In this document: positions 12,050-20,693 of the stretch, piece by piece
Layout of the letters: every line of letters begins with the position of its first letter
Numbering within the stretch: the first letter of the stretch is position 1
Origin: Affinibrenneria salicis
GTDB lineage: Bacteria > Pseudomonadota > Gammaproteobacteria > Enterobacterales > Enterobacteriaceae
Reading direction: 5' to 3'
Assembly: GCF_008710095.1 (NCBI RefSeq)
Contig: NZ_VYKJ01000001.1
Coordinates: 558,001 to 622,000 of the forward strand
DNA length: 64,000 nucleotides
Position numbers and translations under genes: made by a program
Notes under the pieces: generated by a model
Databases searched by the model: none
The model's input: the letters and a program-made list of their open reading frames with translations, nothing else
What the model was told of the DNA's origin: nothing

Positions 12050-12559
12050 TCAGCGTTTTTTGATCTTTACCGTATGGTCGTGATTACAGCTTTCCGGCTG
12101 ATTACAGCTCGCCACCTCCTGGCAGTCCTCGCATAAGCCATGCGCTTCCACCACGCTGTGACGCAGATAAAATCTGGCCTGTCTGGCCAGCTTCTGCAGC
12201 GTTTCCTCAATCCCTTCCGTCTGGCGTTCCGTCACCTGACCGCAGCGGTCGCAGATAAACAGCGCCGAGCTGTGGCTGGGCTCTTCAAAATGGTGGCAGA
12301 GCACGTAGCTGTTGTTGGATTCGACCCGGTGGATAAAACCCTGCTCCAGCAGAAAGTCCAACGCGCGATACACGGTCGGCGGCTTAGCCTGCGGTTCGGA
12401 CACGCGCAGCAGATCGAGCAAATCGTAGGCGCTGATGGCGCCGGGCTGCTGCGCCATCAGGCGCAACACTTCAAGACGCTGTGGCGTCAGCCGCACATTA
12501 CGCTGCTGGCAGATCTGTTCCGCCTGCGCCAGCAGCTTTTCCTGAGTGGTTGAGTTCAT
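12050..12559 (-). CDS. zur: Zinc uptake regulator Zur
   Basis: Zur is a Fur-family dimer that represses zinc uptake genes when loaded with zinc. The 169-residue product shows the winged-helix block NVRLTPQRLEVLRLM and PPTVYRALDFLLEQGFIHRVES, zinc ligands in YVLCHHFEEPSHSS and ICDRCGQ, and a C-terminal CEDCQEVASC cluster with a histidine-containing tail (CNHDHTVKIKKR). It is convergent with lexA; the usual intervening genes dinF and yjbJ are missing. Confidence 0.95.
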   Translation of the reverse strand: MNSTTQEKLLAQAEQICQQRNVRLTPQRLEVLRLMAQQPGAISAYDLLDLLRVSEPQAKPPTVYRALDFLLEQGFIHRVESNNSYVLCHHFEEPSHSSALFICDRCGQVTERQTEGIEETLQKLARQARFYLRHSVVEAHGLCEDCQEVASCNQPESCNHDHTVKIKKR

Positions 12560-12657
12560 TGCCGTAACCCTGAAGTGTGATAATCAGGCTATCTTAGCAT
12601 GCCTGTGTAAAAAACGCAGGGCCGCGCCGGTCGGCGCGATGGCCTGAGCGCGGCGCG

Positions 12658-13359
12658 TCAGGCGGCCAGATCGATCACCAGCGCGCGCAGCGGGGAGGCG
12701 GCCTTCAGCGTCAGACAGGATTCCTGCTGAATGAAGGCGCCGTCGCCGCAGTGCAACTGCGCCGCGCAGTCCTGCGCCCCACAGGCCTGCAGCGAACCGT
12801 GGATTAGCTGCAAATAGGCGCGGCCGCCGTGCAGCGCGATCGTCTGTTGCTGGCCTTCGGACAGTTCGACATGATAGATCCACGCCTGTTGGCGCAGCTG
12901 CAGACTGTTGTCTTCGCCTTCCGGCGACGCCAGCAGGGAACAGTTCGGCGCATTGAGCGTCAGGCGCTGCATGCGGCTGTTTTCCCGCGAGGGGCAGGCG
13001 TCGAGCCACAGCTGCAGCCGGGTCAGCGGCTGCTCGCTGCTGATATTGTGCTCACTGTAGCTAACGTTCGGCCGGGCGGCCAGCAACAGCGCTTCACCGG
13101 CGGCGGCCCGGATATGATTGCCCTCGCTATCGCGGTATTCCGCTTCGCCCTGCAGGATAATATTCAGAATATCGACCTGCGGATAGGTTCTGGGCTGAAA
13201 AGACGCGCCGGGGGTCAGCACTTCCTGATTCAGCACGCGCAGCGCCGCATATCCCAGCAGCTGGGGATCAAAGTAGTGGCCAAAAGAGAAGGTGTAGCGC
13301 GCCTGTAACCAGCCATAGTCCGCCTGCCCGCATTTTTCCGCCGCTCTGCTTATGATCAT
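12658..13359 (-). CDS. yhaK: Pirin-like bicupin YhaK
   Basis: The 233-residue product matches E. coli YhaK at recognised blocks: AEKCGQADYGWLQARYTFSF, FGHYFDPQLLGYAALRVLNQ and QPRTYPQVDILNIILQGEAE. YhaK is a cytosolic pirin-type bicupin whose chemical role is uncertain; redox or chlorinated-oxidant sensing has been suggested for the family. The gene is divergent from the LysR regulator yhaJ, 111 bp away, which is the usual arrangement and suggests control by YhaJ. The start at 13359 has a weak ribosome-binding site, but the N terminus agrees with the family. Confidence 0.93.
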   Translation of the reverse strand: MIISRAAEKCGQADYGWLQARYTFSFGHYFDPQLLGYAALRVLNQEVLTPGASFQPRTYPQVDILNIILQGEAEYRDSEGNHIRAAAGEALLLAARPNVSYSEHNISSEQPLTRLQLWLDACPSRENSRMQRLTLNAPNCSLLASPEGEDNSLQLRQQAWIYHVELSEGQQQTIALHGGRAYLQLIHGSLQACGAQDCAAQLHCGDGAFIQQESCLTLKAASPLRALVIDLAA

Positions 13360-13470
13360 GATACCAGGACCTTATTAATTATTTCCGTACTAAATAGTAA
13401 TTTGGTGGACGAGGGATTGTTAGCTAGTTAATCTGGTCGGTATGTTCAAAATTCCTGAATGAGAGCAAGA

Positions 13471-14367
13471 ATGGCAAGAGAACGGGCATTGACGCTGGAA
13501 TCGCTGCGGGTCATGGATGCGATCGACCGCCGCGGGAGTTTTGCCGCCGCCGCGGATGAGCTGGGGCGGGTTCCTTCCGCGCTGAGCTATACCATGCAAA
13601 AGCTGGAAGAAGAGCTGGATGTGGTGCTGTTTGACCGCTCCGGCCACCGAACGAAGTTTACCAATGTCGGGCGTATGCTGCTCGAACGCGGTCGTATTCT
13701 GCTGGAAGCGGCCGACAAGCTGACCACCGATGCCGAAGCCCTGGCGCGCGGCTGGGAGACGCATATCACCATTGTGGCCGAAGCGCTGGTGCCGACGGAA
13801 AAGCTCTTTCCGTTGCTGGATAAACTGGCGCAAAAGGCCAATACCCAGGTTTCTCTGCTGACTGAAGTGCTGGCCGGCGCCTGGGAGCGTCTGGAGCAAG
13901 GGCGAGCGGATATCGTCATTGCGCCGGATATGCATTTCCGCGCCTCGGCCGAGGTTAATTCGCGCAAGCTGTACAGCGTACAGAACGTGTATGTCGCCAG
14001 TCCTGATCATCCGATTCACCAGGAACCGGAGCCGTTATCGGAGGTGACGCGCATCAAATATCGCGGCATCGCGGTGGCGGATACCGCGCGAGAACGCCCG
14101 GTGTTGACGGTACAGTTGCTGGATAAACAGCCGCGGCTGACCGTCAGTTCGATCGACGATAAACGCAAAGCGCTGCTGGCCGGTTTGGGCGTGGCCACCA
14201 TACCTTATCCGGTCGTCGAACAGGATATTGCCGAGGGGCGGCTGCGCGTGGTCGGCCCGGAATACATGCTGGAAAGCAATATCATTATGGCGTGGCGGCG
14301 CGACAGCATGGGCGAGGCCAAATCCTGGTGCCTGCGCGAGATCCCGAAGCTACTGAATCAGGCGTAA
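13471..14367 (+). CDS. yhaJ: LysR-type transcriptional regulator YhaJ
   Basis: YhaJ is a LysR-family regulator reported in E. coli to respond to aromatic compounds and to affect quinol-related genes. The ATG at 13471 gives MARERALTLESLRVMDAIDR and 298 residues, in agreement with the family; four more codons upstream (from 13459) are also open. The N-terminal helix-turn-helix is AVIDRRGSFAAAADELGRVPSALSY-like, around residues 18-40, followed by the substrate-binding domain. Its neighbours yhaK (divergent) and yqjG (convergent) are redox/quinone genes, consistent with a linked function. yhaH and yhaI are missing. Confidence 0.93.
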   Translation: MARERALTLESLRVMDAIDRRGSFAAAADELGRVPSALSYTMQKLEEELDVVLFDRSGHRTKFTNVGRMLLERGRILLEAADKLTTDAEALARGWETHITIVAEALVPTEKLFPLLDKLAQKANTQVSLLTEVLAGAWERLEQGRADIVIAPDMHFRASAEVNSRKLYSVQNVYVASPDHPIHQEPEPLSEVTRIKYRGIAVADTARERPVLTVQLLDKQPRLTVSSIDDKRKALLAGLGVATIPYPVVEQDIAEGRLRVVGPEYMLESNIIMAWRRDSMGEAKSWCLREIPKLLNQA

Positions 14368-14370
14368 CGA

Positions 14371-14399
14371 GGCGGACGCGCTGGAGGCTCGCGTCCGCC
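14371..14399. terminator. Hairpin between convergent yhaJ and yqjG
   Basis: A perfect 10-bp stem, GGCGGACGCG (14371-14380) with CGCGTCCGCC (14390-14399), has a 9-nt loop and occupies the 42-bp gap between the two stop codons. No T run is visible. Confidence 0.5.
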
Positions 14400-14409
14400 G
14401 TCGGGCGCG

Positions 14410-15405
14410 TCACGCCGATGTAATGAAGGCTTCGTCCCGCCCGTGCGGCGCGCGCCAGTCTTGCTGCGGGCCGGTGGAGATGATGCCGTGCGGGTTGATA
14501 GTGGAATGGCTGCAGTAGTAATGATGTCGGATGTGCGCCATATCGACCGTATCCGCCACGCCCGCCAACTGATAAATATCGCGCAGAAAGCCGTACAGGC
14601 TGGGGTAATCGCTCAACCGCTTTCTATCACATTTAAAGTGGGTGTGATAAACCGCATCGAAGCGAATCAGCGTTGTCCACAGACGAATATCCGCCTCGGT
14701 CAGACGTTCGCCCGTCAGATAGCGCTGTTGCCGCAGAATATTTTCCAGTTTGTCCAGCGCGTCAAAGACCGCATTCACCGCGTCGTCATAGGCGGACTGG
14801 CTGGTGGCGAAGCCGGCCTTGTAAACGCCGTTGTTCAGGCTGGGGTAAATCCAGTCGTTCAGCCGGTCGATACGGTTTTGCAGCGCGGACGGATAGAAAT
14901 CGCCCTCGCGCGCGCCAATTTGGTCGAACGCGCTATTGAACATACGTATGATGTCCGCGGACTCGTTGCTGACTATCGTATGCTGGCGCGTGTCCCACAG
15001 TACCGGTACCGTGACGCGCCCGCTGTAGTCCGCTCTGGCATGCAGGTAGAGCTGATAGAGAAACTCATGCTGATAAAGCGAGTCGCCGGTGGCGCCGGGA
15101 AAGTCGGTCGCGAAGGTCCAGCCGTTTTCTTTCATCAGCGGGTGCACGACGGATACCGCAATCTGTCCGCTCAACCCCTTGAGTTCGCGGAGCAGCAACG
15201 TGCGATGCGCCCACGGGCAGGCGAGCGATACATACAGATGATAGCGCTGCGGCTCCGCCCTGAAGCCGCCGGTTCCGCTGGGGCCGGGCTGTCCGTCCGG
15301 CGTTATCCAGTTGCGAAAGTGAGATTTGGTGCGGCGAAAATGGCCGCCGGTCGACCGGGTATCATACCAGGTATCGTGCCAGACGCCGTCAATCAGCTGT
15401 CCCAT
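14410..15405 (-). CDS. yqjG: Glutathionyl-hydroquinone reductase YqjG
   Basis: YqjG belongs to the Xi-class glutathione transferases that reduce glutathionyl-hydroquinones back to hydroquinones. The product has 331 residues, close to the 328 of E. coli. The catalytic cysteine is Cys63 in LACPWAHRTLLLREL; SNESADIIRMFN and the C-terminal all-helical domain with DIRLWTTLIRFDAVYHTHFK are also recognised. It follows yqjF in the same direction after 227 bp. Confidence 0.94.
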   Translation of the reverse strand: MGQLIDGVWHDTWYDTRSTGGHFRRTKSHFRNWITPDGQPGPSGTGGFRAEPQRYHLYVSLACPWAHRTLLLRELKGLSGQIAVSVVHPLMKENGWTFATDFPGATGDSLYQHEFLYQLYLHARADYSGRVTVPVLWDTRQHTIVSNESADIIRMFNSAFDQIGAREGDFYPSALQNRIDRLNDWIYPSLNNGVYKAGFATSQSAYDDAVNAVFDALDKLENILRQQRYLTGERLTEADIRLWTTLIRFDAVYHTHFKCDRKRLSDYPSLYGFLRDIYQLAGVADTVDMAHIRHHYYCSHSTINPHGIISTGPQQDWRAPHGRDEAFITSA

Positions 15406-15577
15406 TGATGCCTCCGCGAGTTGTGCCGCCGCTGTTGCGTGGCGCGATAGATGGAAAACAGGGTTCAGGTCGACGCGCTGGCGGTTAACCCGGCAGCGTG
15501 CCGGCGCAGCCCGGCCATTTCATACCGCCGCATCAAACGATCGGGCGTGCGCGGCGGGGCTGCGTTCGATCAACGAA

Positions 15578-15595
15578 CGGGGACTCTCGTCCCCG
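15578..15595 (-). terminator. Hairpin after yqjF
   Basis: CGGGGAC (15578-15584) pairs perfectly with GTCCCCG (15589-15595) around a 4-nt TCTC loop, 37 bp beyond the yqjF stop on the minus strand. It is compact and stable but lacks a T run. Confidence 0.45.
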
Positions 15596-15632
15596 CCGCA
15601 TGGTGGTTACAGTATAATGCGACCGCTACCGC

Positions 15633-16028
15633 TTACCATTTTTTGTTCAGCAGCTTATCGATGCTGAAAGCGCCGGGGCCGTTTACCGCCAGCAGCAGAT
15701 AGCCTCCGGCGATAGTCAGGTTCTTCATGAACATCACCTGATTCGCGCCTTCAGCGAAATTGGTGTGAAAAATAAAAGCGGTCAACAGCGTAAACCCAGC
15801 GGTGAACAGCGCCACAGTGCGGGTCATGAAACCGAACAGCACGGCCAGACCGCCACCCAACTCCAGCAAAATCGTCAGCGGCAGCAGAAAGCCGGGGACG
15901 CCCATCGACTGCATATACTGCTGCGTGCCGGCATAGGCTTCTCCCAGCTTGCCGTAACCAGCCACAATAAACAGAATCGGCATCAAAATACGGGCAGCCA
16001 GCAACGCAGTATTTTCTAAATTTTTCAT
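15633..16028 (-). CDS. yqjF: DoxX-family inner-membrane protein YqjF
   Basis: This is a 131-residue protein with four predicted membrane helices of the DoxX/TQO small-subunit family (LLAARILMPILFIVAGYGKL, VPGFLLPLTILLELGGGLAV, TVALFTAGFTLLTAFIFHT, NLTIAGGYLLLAVNGPGAF). E. coli YqjF has been linked to degradation of aromatic nitro compounds and lies in the YhaJ regulon; this role is known for the family member, not seen here. It stands between yqjK and yqjG as in E. coli. Confidence 0.92.
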   Translation of the reverse strand: MKNLENTALLAARILMPILFIVAGYGKLGEAYAGTQQYMQSMGVPGFLLPLTILLELGGGLAVLFGFMTRTVALFTAGFTLLTAFIFHTNFAEGANQVMFMKNLTIAGGYLLLAVNGPGAFSIDKLLNKKW

Positions 16029-16248
16029 CGTCTCTCTCCAGTCGTTTTGTTTGCGGTCGTCGACGGTTTTGTGCCTGTCGCCGCGTCGGACAAGGGTTAC
16101 TCGTCGCGGTTATCGTGTGGGAGTGATGTTAATGTGGAAGCGCCACGCATGACAGCGAGTAAAACTGTTGCTTTTTATCAGAAAAATTGACGAGTGGCGA
16201 GTTGGCAGACGGTCGCCGCGGCCGGAATCGGCGCACGGCGGCGAAAAA

Positions 16249-16530
16249 TTAGCGCTGCAGGGCCTTACGCAGAAATTTGATGGTGCCCCAGGCGCCGATG
16301 GCGCGGCGCGTCCACAGGACCAGTTTGCCGGGGTGGCGCAGGCCGTAGACCGCCATGACGCCTGCGCCGGCCAGCAGGTATTTGCGCAAGCCGAGCAGGC
16401 CGCCAAAATAACGGTCGCAGGTCTCCGTCGTTTCCAGCCATTGCTTTTTGCTGGCGCTCAAATCGAGTCTTTGCTGCTGGATGTGGCGCAGCAGTCGCGC
16501 CTTATCGCGTTCCCGCTGTGTTCGGCTCAT
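16249..16530 (-). CDS. yqjK: YqjK-like protein
   Basis: The 93-residue protein has a strongly basic, arginine- and glutamine-rich N-terminal helix (SRTQRERDKARLLRHIQQQR) and one hydrophobic segment (YLLAGAGVMAVYGLRHPG). Its start overlaps the yqjE stop by 4 bp (ATGA), so translation of the two is coupled. The function is not known; membership of the yqjCDEK membrane-associated cluster is clear from position. Confidence 0.9.
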   Translation of the reverse strand: MSRTQRERDKARLLRHIQQQRLDLSASKKQWLETTETCDRYFGGLLGLRKYLLAGAGVMAVYGLRHPGKLVLWTRRAIGAWGTIKFLRKALQR

Positions 16531-16922
16531 TCATCGTCCTCCTCCAGCAGGTCGCGATCGGCTTTCAGCTCTTTACGCGTGGCGCTCAGCAGCGTTGAAC
16601 GCCGCACTTTGACCAGCGTCCAGATGCCGATGATCAGCGCCAGACCGAGCAGAACGGCGGTGATGCTGGTCAGCGCGATAAACCGGTACTGGGGATCGAT
16701 GCCCCAGATAGCCAGCGCAAACAGACTCATCAAACCGAACGCGGCGAATAATAGCGTCAGGCCCGCCATCATCAACAGCTGAATCAGGTTGGCCTTTTCT
16801 TCTTCCAGCTCAAGCACCGCCAGGCGCAGGCGGGTTTCCACCATGCCCACCACCAGGGTGAAGACGCGGTGAACAATACCCGCGGCCCCGCTTCCGGGGC
16901 CTTGTCGTTGTTGATCGGTCAT
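16527..16922 (-). CDS. yqjE: Membrane protein YqjE (phage holin superfamily III)
   Basis: The 131-residue product has a cytoplasmic start, two adjacent membrane helices (LLMMAGLTLLFAAFGLMSLF and FIALTSITAVLLGLALIIGI) and a very acidic C terminus ending ADRDLLEEDDE. This is the layout of YqjE, an inner-membrane protein of unsettled function that accompanies YqjD. It overlaps yqjK by 4 bp and follows yqjD by 30 bp. Confidence 0.9.
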   Translation of the reverse strand: MTDQQRQGPGSGAAGIVHRVFTLVVGMVETRLRLAVLELEEEKANLIQLLMMAGLTLLFAAFGLMSLFALAIWGIDPQYRFIALTSITAVLLGLALIIGIWTLVKVRRSTLLSATRKELKADRDLLEEDDE

Positions 16923-16952
16923 AAGGAAACTGTCGTCAAATGAAGGCCGATA

Positions 16953-17258
16953 TTAACGGCGGGAAAGCAAGATACCCAGCACCACGCCCACTGCGGCGCC
17001 GATACCGACCCCGGTCCACGGATTTTCACGCACATATTCGTCCGCGCGACCGGCCACTTCTTTGGTGTGGCTGGCGAGGCGTTCGCCCGTATCGCTCAGG
17101 CGCGAACGCGTTTCTTTTAGCGCGCTTTCCGCTTTACTGCGCAATTTGTCCAGTTCGGCTTTAGATTTATCGCTGGAGCTGCTTAACACTTCTTCCAGCG
17201 TATCCGCCAGAGATTTTAGTTCGGCGCGTAAATGTTCTGCATTTGGATCTTTTGCCAT
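16953..17258 (-). CDS. yqjD: Ribosome-associated membrane protein YqjD
   Basis: YqjD belongs to the ElaB/YqjD/YgaM (DUF883) family; the E. coli proteins are anchored to the inner membrane by the C terminus and bind ribosomes in stationary phase. The ATG at 17258 has GGAG upstream and gives MAKDPNAEHLRAELKSLADT and 101 residues. A long helical, charged segment is followed by the family motif YVRENPWTGVGIGAAVGVVL and a final GILLSRR. The gene lies in the yqjCDEK series. Confidence 0.93.
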   Translation of the reverse strand: MAKDPNAEHLRAELKSLADTLEEVLSSSSDKSKAELDKLRSKAESALKETRSRLSDTGERLASHTKEVAGRADEYVRENPWTGVGIGAAVGVVLGILLSRR

Positions 17259-17415
17259 ATCGATAACTCCATTCGTGAGCATTCTGGAATATTAACTATA
17301 GCGGTTTTTTCCATGCTTGCCTGACTGTTACTGCAAGATTATTCCGGAAATTCGCTGTTATACCGATGTTTTACAGGATAAAAAGCCTGAACGCCGCTAT
17401 TTATGATGGGCAACG

Positions 17416-17796
17416 CTATTGTGCTTCCAGCTCGCGCAGCGCCTGTTGCGCCTCGGCCAGTTTTTTCTCCCGCTTGATAATTTTATCCGCGTCGCCTTTC
17501 TGCTGACTCTGCCGCAGTTCTTGCTGGCGTTCCGCTACTTCCGCGCGTTTTTCCTGTAACGCCTGCCGGCGTTTTTGCGCCAGTTGTTCGTCGTTGCAGT
17601 TTGCCCGTTGCTCGCTCAGCGCGCGCTCCAGTCCCTGGACTTTTGGTTGATTATGGTGCTGACGAGCCTGCTCAAGCTGCTGCTGAATATCCCGCTCTTT
17701 GGCTGCGCAGCCGCCCGATGCGGCGTTCGACGCGGCAAACGCGCCGCAGGACAGCGTACTCAGCAGAACCGAAACAGCAAAATAAGATAATTTCAT
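17416..17796 (-). CDS. yqjC: Periplasmic coiled-coil protein YqjC (DUF1090)
   Basis: The 126-residue product has a signal peptide (MKLSYFAVSVLLSTLSCGAFA, cleavage after AFA) and then an almost purely helical, glutamine/glutamate/arginine-rich region predicted to form a coiled coil, with two cysteines (GGCAAKE and RANCNDE) that could pair in the periplasm. This matches the DUF1090/YqjC family. In E. coli yqjC has been connected to acid and alkaline stress; that is not visible here. Confidence 0.9.
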   Translation of the reverse strand: MKLSYFAVSVLLSTLSCGAFAASNAASGGCAAKERDIQQQLEQARQHHNQPKVQGLERALSEQRANCNDEQLAQKRRQALQEKRAEVAERQQELRQSQQKGDADKIIKREKKLAEAQQALRELEAQ

Positions 17797-17873
17797 AAGG
17801 CGTGTGTCCGTGATTGATTGTGTCTGGATGCGTACGGCCGCGTGGACGGAGCGTCCCCGCGCCGTGCAGCGTT

Positions 17874-18233
17874 TCAGCCGGGTTTAGGCAGACCGGACAG
17901 AGGCAGCGGCGCGGCGACTTTCTGGCTGATGACGTTGATGTGCGGCAGCGCCGTCAGCAACACTTCCCGGGCGGCCGCGCTCTGTTCCGGCGACGTCAGA
18001 TGGACGATCAGGCTGTCGCTGGCCGGCGTAATGCTTTTAATGCCGATACCGTGGTCGTTGAGCTGCTGCCAGACGTAAAAGCCATCCGGCAGCGCCGCGC
18101 CCTGACTCAGAGGGCATAGATGCAGAATAGTCTCTTCCTGCGTCAGTCGCGGTATCTGCAGCAGCGCGAAAACCGACAGAAGGGCCAACAGCAGGCGTCC
18201 GGCCATTTTAGGGCTGAACCAGCGATGTATCAT
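17874..18233 (-). CDS. mzrA: Modulator of EnvZ/OmpR, MzrA
   Basis: MzrA is a small inner-membrane protein that connects the Cpx envelope-stress response with EnvZ/OmpR by interacting with EnvZ. The 119-residue product has one N-terminal membrane helix (MAGRLLLALLSVFALLQIP) and a periplasmic domain with the recognised core LPDGFYVWQQLNDHGIGIKSITPASDSL. It starts 3 bp after the yqjA stop, forming the yqjA-mzrA operon known from E. coli. Sequence conservation outside the core is moderate. Confidence 0.9.
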   Translation of the reverse strand: MIHRWFSPKMAGRLLLALLSVFALLQIPRLTQEETILHLCPLSQGAALPDGFYVWQQLNDHGIGIKSITPASDSLIVHLTSPEQSAAAREVLLTALPHINVISQKVAAPLPLSGLPKPG

Positions 18234-18236
18234 GGG

Positions 18237-18911
18237 TTAATTTCCACGATTTGCGCTGGCGGCGCGTTTTTTACGCCAAAGGATTATCAGTGAACCGAAC
18301 AGTCCGATGAACAGCAGCGCCAGCGGCAGCATCATCAGAAAAAACATCAGTTCGTCTTCATAACGTCGGAATATCGGCGTTTTCCCCAGCGCGAAGCCGA
18401 GCGAAACCAGAATCAGCACCCACAGCAGCGCGCTCATCCAGTTAAAAAACTGAAAGCGGGCGTTGTTCAAGCCGGACAGACCGGCGATGGTGGGCAGCAG
18501 CGTGCGGATAAACGCCAGAAAGCGCCCAATCAGCAGCGCGGAAAGACCATGGCGATGGAACAGGTTGTGCGCGCGCTGGTGGTAGTGGGCCGGCAGGTGG
18601 GAAAGCCAGCTTTGCACGGTGCTGGTATTGCCGAGCCATCGCCCCTGGATATAACTCACCCAGCAGCCGAGACTGGCGGCGGTGGTCAGTAAAACAATGG
18701 TAAGGGGAAAATTCATCGTGCCTTTCGCCACCAGCACGCCAACCAGAATCAGCAAACTATCGCCGGGCAGAAACGCGGCGGGCAATAAGCCGTTTTCCAG
18801 GAACAGAATCATAAATAGCAGCAGATAGATGGTCCAGACCAGCGTGGGATCGGCCAGCGTCTCGAAATCCTGATTCCAGAGCGCGTGTAAGAGTTCTTTG
18901 ATGATATCCAT
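18237..18911 (-). CDS. yqjA: DedA-family membrane protein YqjA
   Basis: DedA proteins are multi-helix inner-membrane proteins needed for membrane energetics, alkaline tolerance and lipid carrier recycling; YqjA acts partly redundantly with YghB. The 224-residue product shows [33 protein letters not shown] and [20 protein letters not shown], the family landmarks with functional acidic and basic residues. The exu/uxa genes that adjoin yqjA in E. coli are absent upstream. Confidence 0.94.
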   Translation of the reverse strand: MDIIKELLHALWNQDFETLADPTLVWTIYLLLFMILFLENGLLPAAFLPGDSLLILVGVLVAKGTMNFPLTIVLLTTAASLGCWVSYIQGRWLGNTSTVQSWLSHLPAHYHQRAHNLFHRHGLSALLIGRFLAFIRTLLPTIAGLSGLNNARFQFFNWMSALLWVLILVSLGFALGKTPIFRRYEDELMFFLMMLPLALLFIGLFGSLIILWRKKRAASANRGN

Positions 18912-19445
18912 ACGGTTGTTCCTAATACGGCGGTATTACGTGCTTCCCGTGGCGATACGATAGCGCTCCGGTCATCGTAAAATCAGCCAGTCTTGCAGGA
19001 CAATGCGTCCGGCAGCGCCCCACGGAGGCTTTTTATGCCTTAACTGGCTGATTAAGCGTAACTAAAGTGATCAAGTTGTAACAACCTTGACCGGGTCGGG
19101 GTAGATAAATATAACAGCAGAAATCGTGATTTCGCGTGTTTTATTGAGTATAAGCCTATTTTTACCGCCTTTTTTACATTATTTGACACAAGCATAGATT
19201 TTCTGAAGCTTAATCGCGGCGGCGGCAGGGATTTTAGCCCTGATTTTATTGGCGCGCGGCGGATGCGCGCTGATCGATGCCGTCGGCGACACGCGGCGCC
19301 GTCTTGTCTGGCGCTTGTCGCGTTGGTTTCGCCGTCGGCCGGGCGACCCCGTGTAAGTATATACGCAATAATGTTTAGCGGGCGGAAAGAGGGCGGCTGA
19401 ACGCATCGCAAGAGCGCGGCGGCGGTCCGCCGCGCCCGGCCCGGC
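18912..19445. other. yqjA-sstT intergenic region
   Basis: This gap of 534 bp has no convincing gene. It contains an 11-bp inverted repeat AATCAGCCAGT / ACTGGCTGATT (18981-18991 and 19043-19053) in the presumed yqjA leader, a CpxR-like box at 19161-19177 with a TATACT -10 candidate at 19147-19152 (minus strand), and a GC hairpin after sstT (19414-19422 with 19427-19435, loop CGGT). Confidence 0.45.
19161..19177 (-). promoter_or_regulatory. Candidate CpxR box upstream of yqjA-mzrA
   Basis: On the minus strand the sequence reads GTAAA-N7-GTAAA, two perfect CpxR half sites; the usual spacing is about 5 bp, so the gap is slightly long. It lies 250 bp upstream of yqjA next to a TATACT element. yqjA-mzrA is Cpx-regulated in E. 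coli, which makes the position plausible. Confidence 0.35.
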
Positions 19446-20693
19446 TTAAAGCGGGTTTAAACGTTCTTTTTCCGCCAGTCTGGCGTCTTCGGCTTCGCAT
19501 ACGGCGGCAATAAACATCACATCGGTGGAGGAGTTAACCGCCGTCTCCGCCGAGTCCTGCAGCACGCCGATAATAAAGCCGACCGCAACCACCTGCATGG
19601 CCACATCGTTGGAAATACCGAACATGCTGCAGGCCAGCGGAATTAACAGCAGCGACCCGCCGGCGACGCCGGAAGCGCCGCAGGCGCACAGCGAGGCCAC
19701 CACGCTCAGCAGCAGCGCGGTCGGCAGATCGACATGAATATCCAGCGTATGCGCGGCGGCCAGCGTCAGGACGGTGATGGTAATGGCGGCCCCTGCCATG
19801 TTGATGGTGGCGCCGAGCGGGATGGCGACCGACCAGGTATCCTCATCCAGATTTAGTTTGCGGCACAGCTCCATATTGACCGGAATGTTGGCCGCCGAAC
19901 TGCGGGTAAAGAATGCGGTCACGCCGCTTTCACGCAGACAGGTTAATACCAGCGGATACGGATTACGGCGGATCTTCCAGAAGACGATCAGAGGATTGAT
20001 GCCGAAGGCGACCAACGCCATGCCGCCGATCAGCACCATGAGCAGATGTGCGTAGCTCCACAGCGCGCCGAAGCCGGTTTCCGCCAGCGTGGAGGCGACC
20101 AGTCCGAAGATCCCCACTGGCGCGAAACGGATCACCACGCGCACGATGAAGGTGACGGCATCCGACAGGTCGCAAACCATCTGGCGGGTCGTTTGCGAAC
20201 CGTGGCGCAGCGCGATGCCAAAACCGACCGCCCAGACCAGAATGCCGATATAGTTGGCGTGCAGCAGGGCGTCGATCGGGTTGGCGATGATGCTAACCAG
20301 CAGACCCCGCAGGACCGCCACAATGCCGGAGGGCGGTACGACATCCGCCGCCTGGGCATTCAGCACCAGGGTTGAGGGGAAGAGGAAGCTGATGCTTACC
20401 GCGACAAGCGCGGCGGAAAAGGTGCCGATTAGATACAGCACCAAAATCGGACGGATATTGGTTTTTTGTCCCTGCTGGTGGCCGGCGATCGAGGCCATCA
20501 CCAGCATTAACACCAGCACCGGCGCCACGGCTTTCAGGGCGCCGACGAACAATGTGCCCAGCAGGCCGACGGCGACGGCCGCCTGAGTGGATACGGCGGC
20601 CAGCGCGATGCCGGCGGCCAGCCCGACCAGGATCTGTTTCACCAGACTGGCGCGCATGAAGTAATGGAAAAAACGAGCGTGTTTGTCAGCCAT
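19446..20693 (-). CDS. sstT: Sodium:serine/threonine symporter SstT
   Basis: SstT imports serine and threonine with sodium and belongs to the dicarboxylate/amino acid:cation symporter family. The 415-residue product is hydrophobic and carries the family motifs [40 protein letters not shown] and the [19 protein letters not shown] re-entrant loop. A CA-rich stretch just upstream of the start (ATAACAACAATG on the minus strand, complement of 20719-20730) resembles targets of the sRNA GcvB, which represses sstT in E. coli. In E. coli alx lies next to it; here it is absent. Confidence 0.95.
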   Translation of the reverse strand: MADKHARFFHYFMRASLVKQILVGLAAGIALAAVSTQAAVAVGLLGTLFVGALKAVAPVLVLMLVMASIAGHQQGQKTNIRPILVLYLIGTFSAALVAVSISFLFPSTLVLNAQAADVVPPSGIVAVLRGLLVSIIANPIDALLHANYIGILVWAVGFGIALRHGSQTTRQMVCDLSDAVTFIVRVVIRFAPVGIFGLVASTLAETGFGALWSYAHLLMVLIGGMALVAFGINPLIVFWKIRRNPYPLVLTCLRESGVTAFFTRSSAANIPVNMELCRKLNLDEDTWSVAIPLGATINMAGAAITITVLTLAAAHTLDIHVDLPTALLLSVVASLCACGASGVAGGSLLLIPLACSMFGISNDVAMQVVAVGFIIGVLQDSAETAVNSSTDVMFIAAVCEAEDARLAEKERLNPL

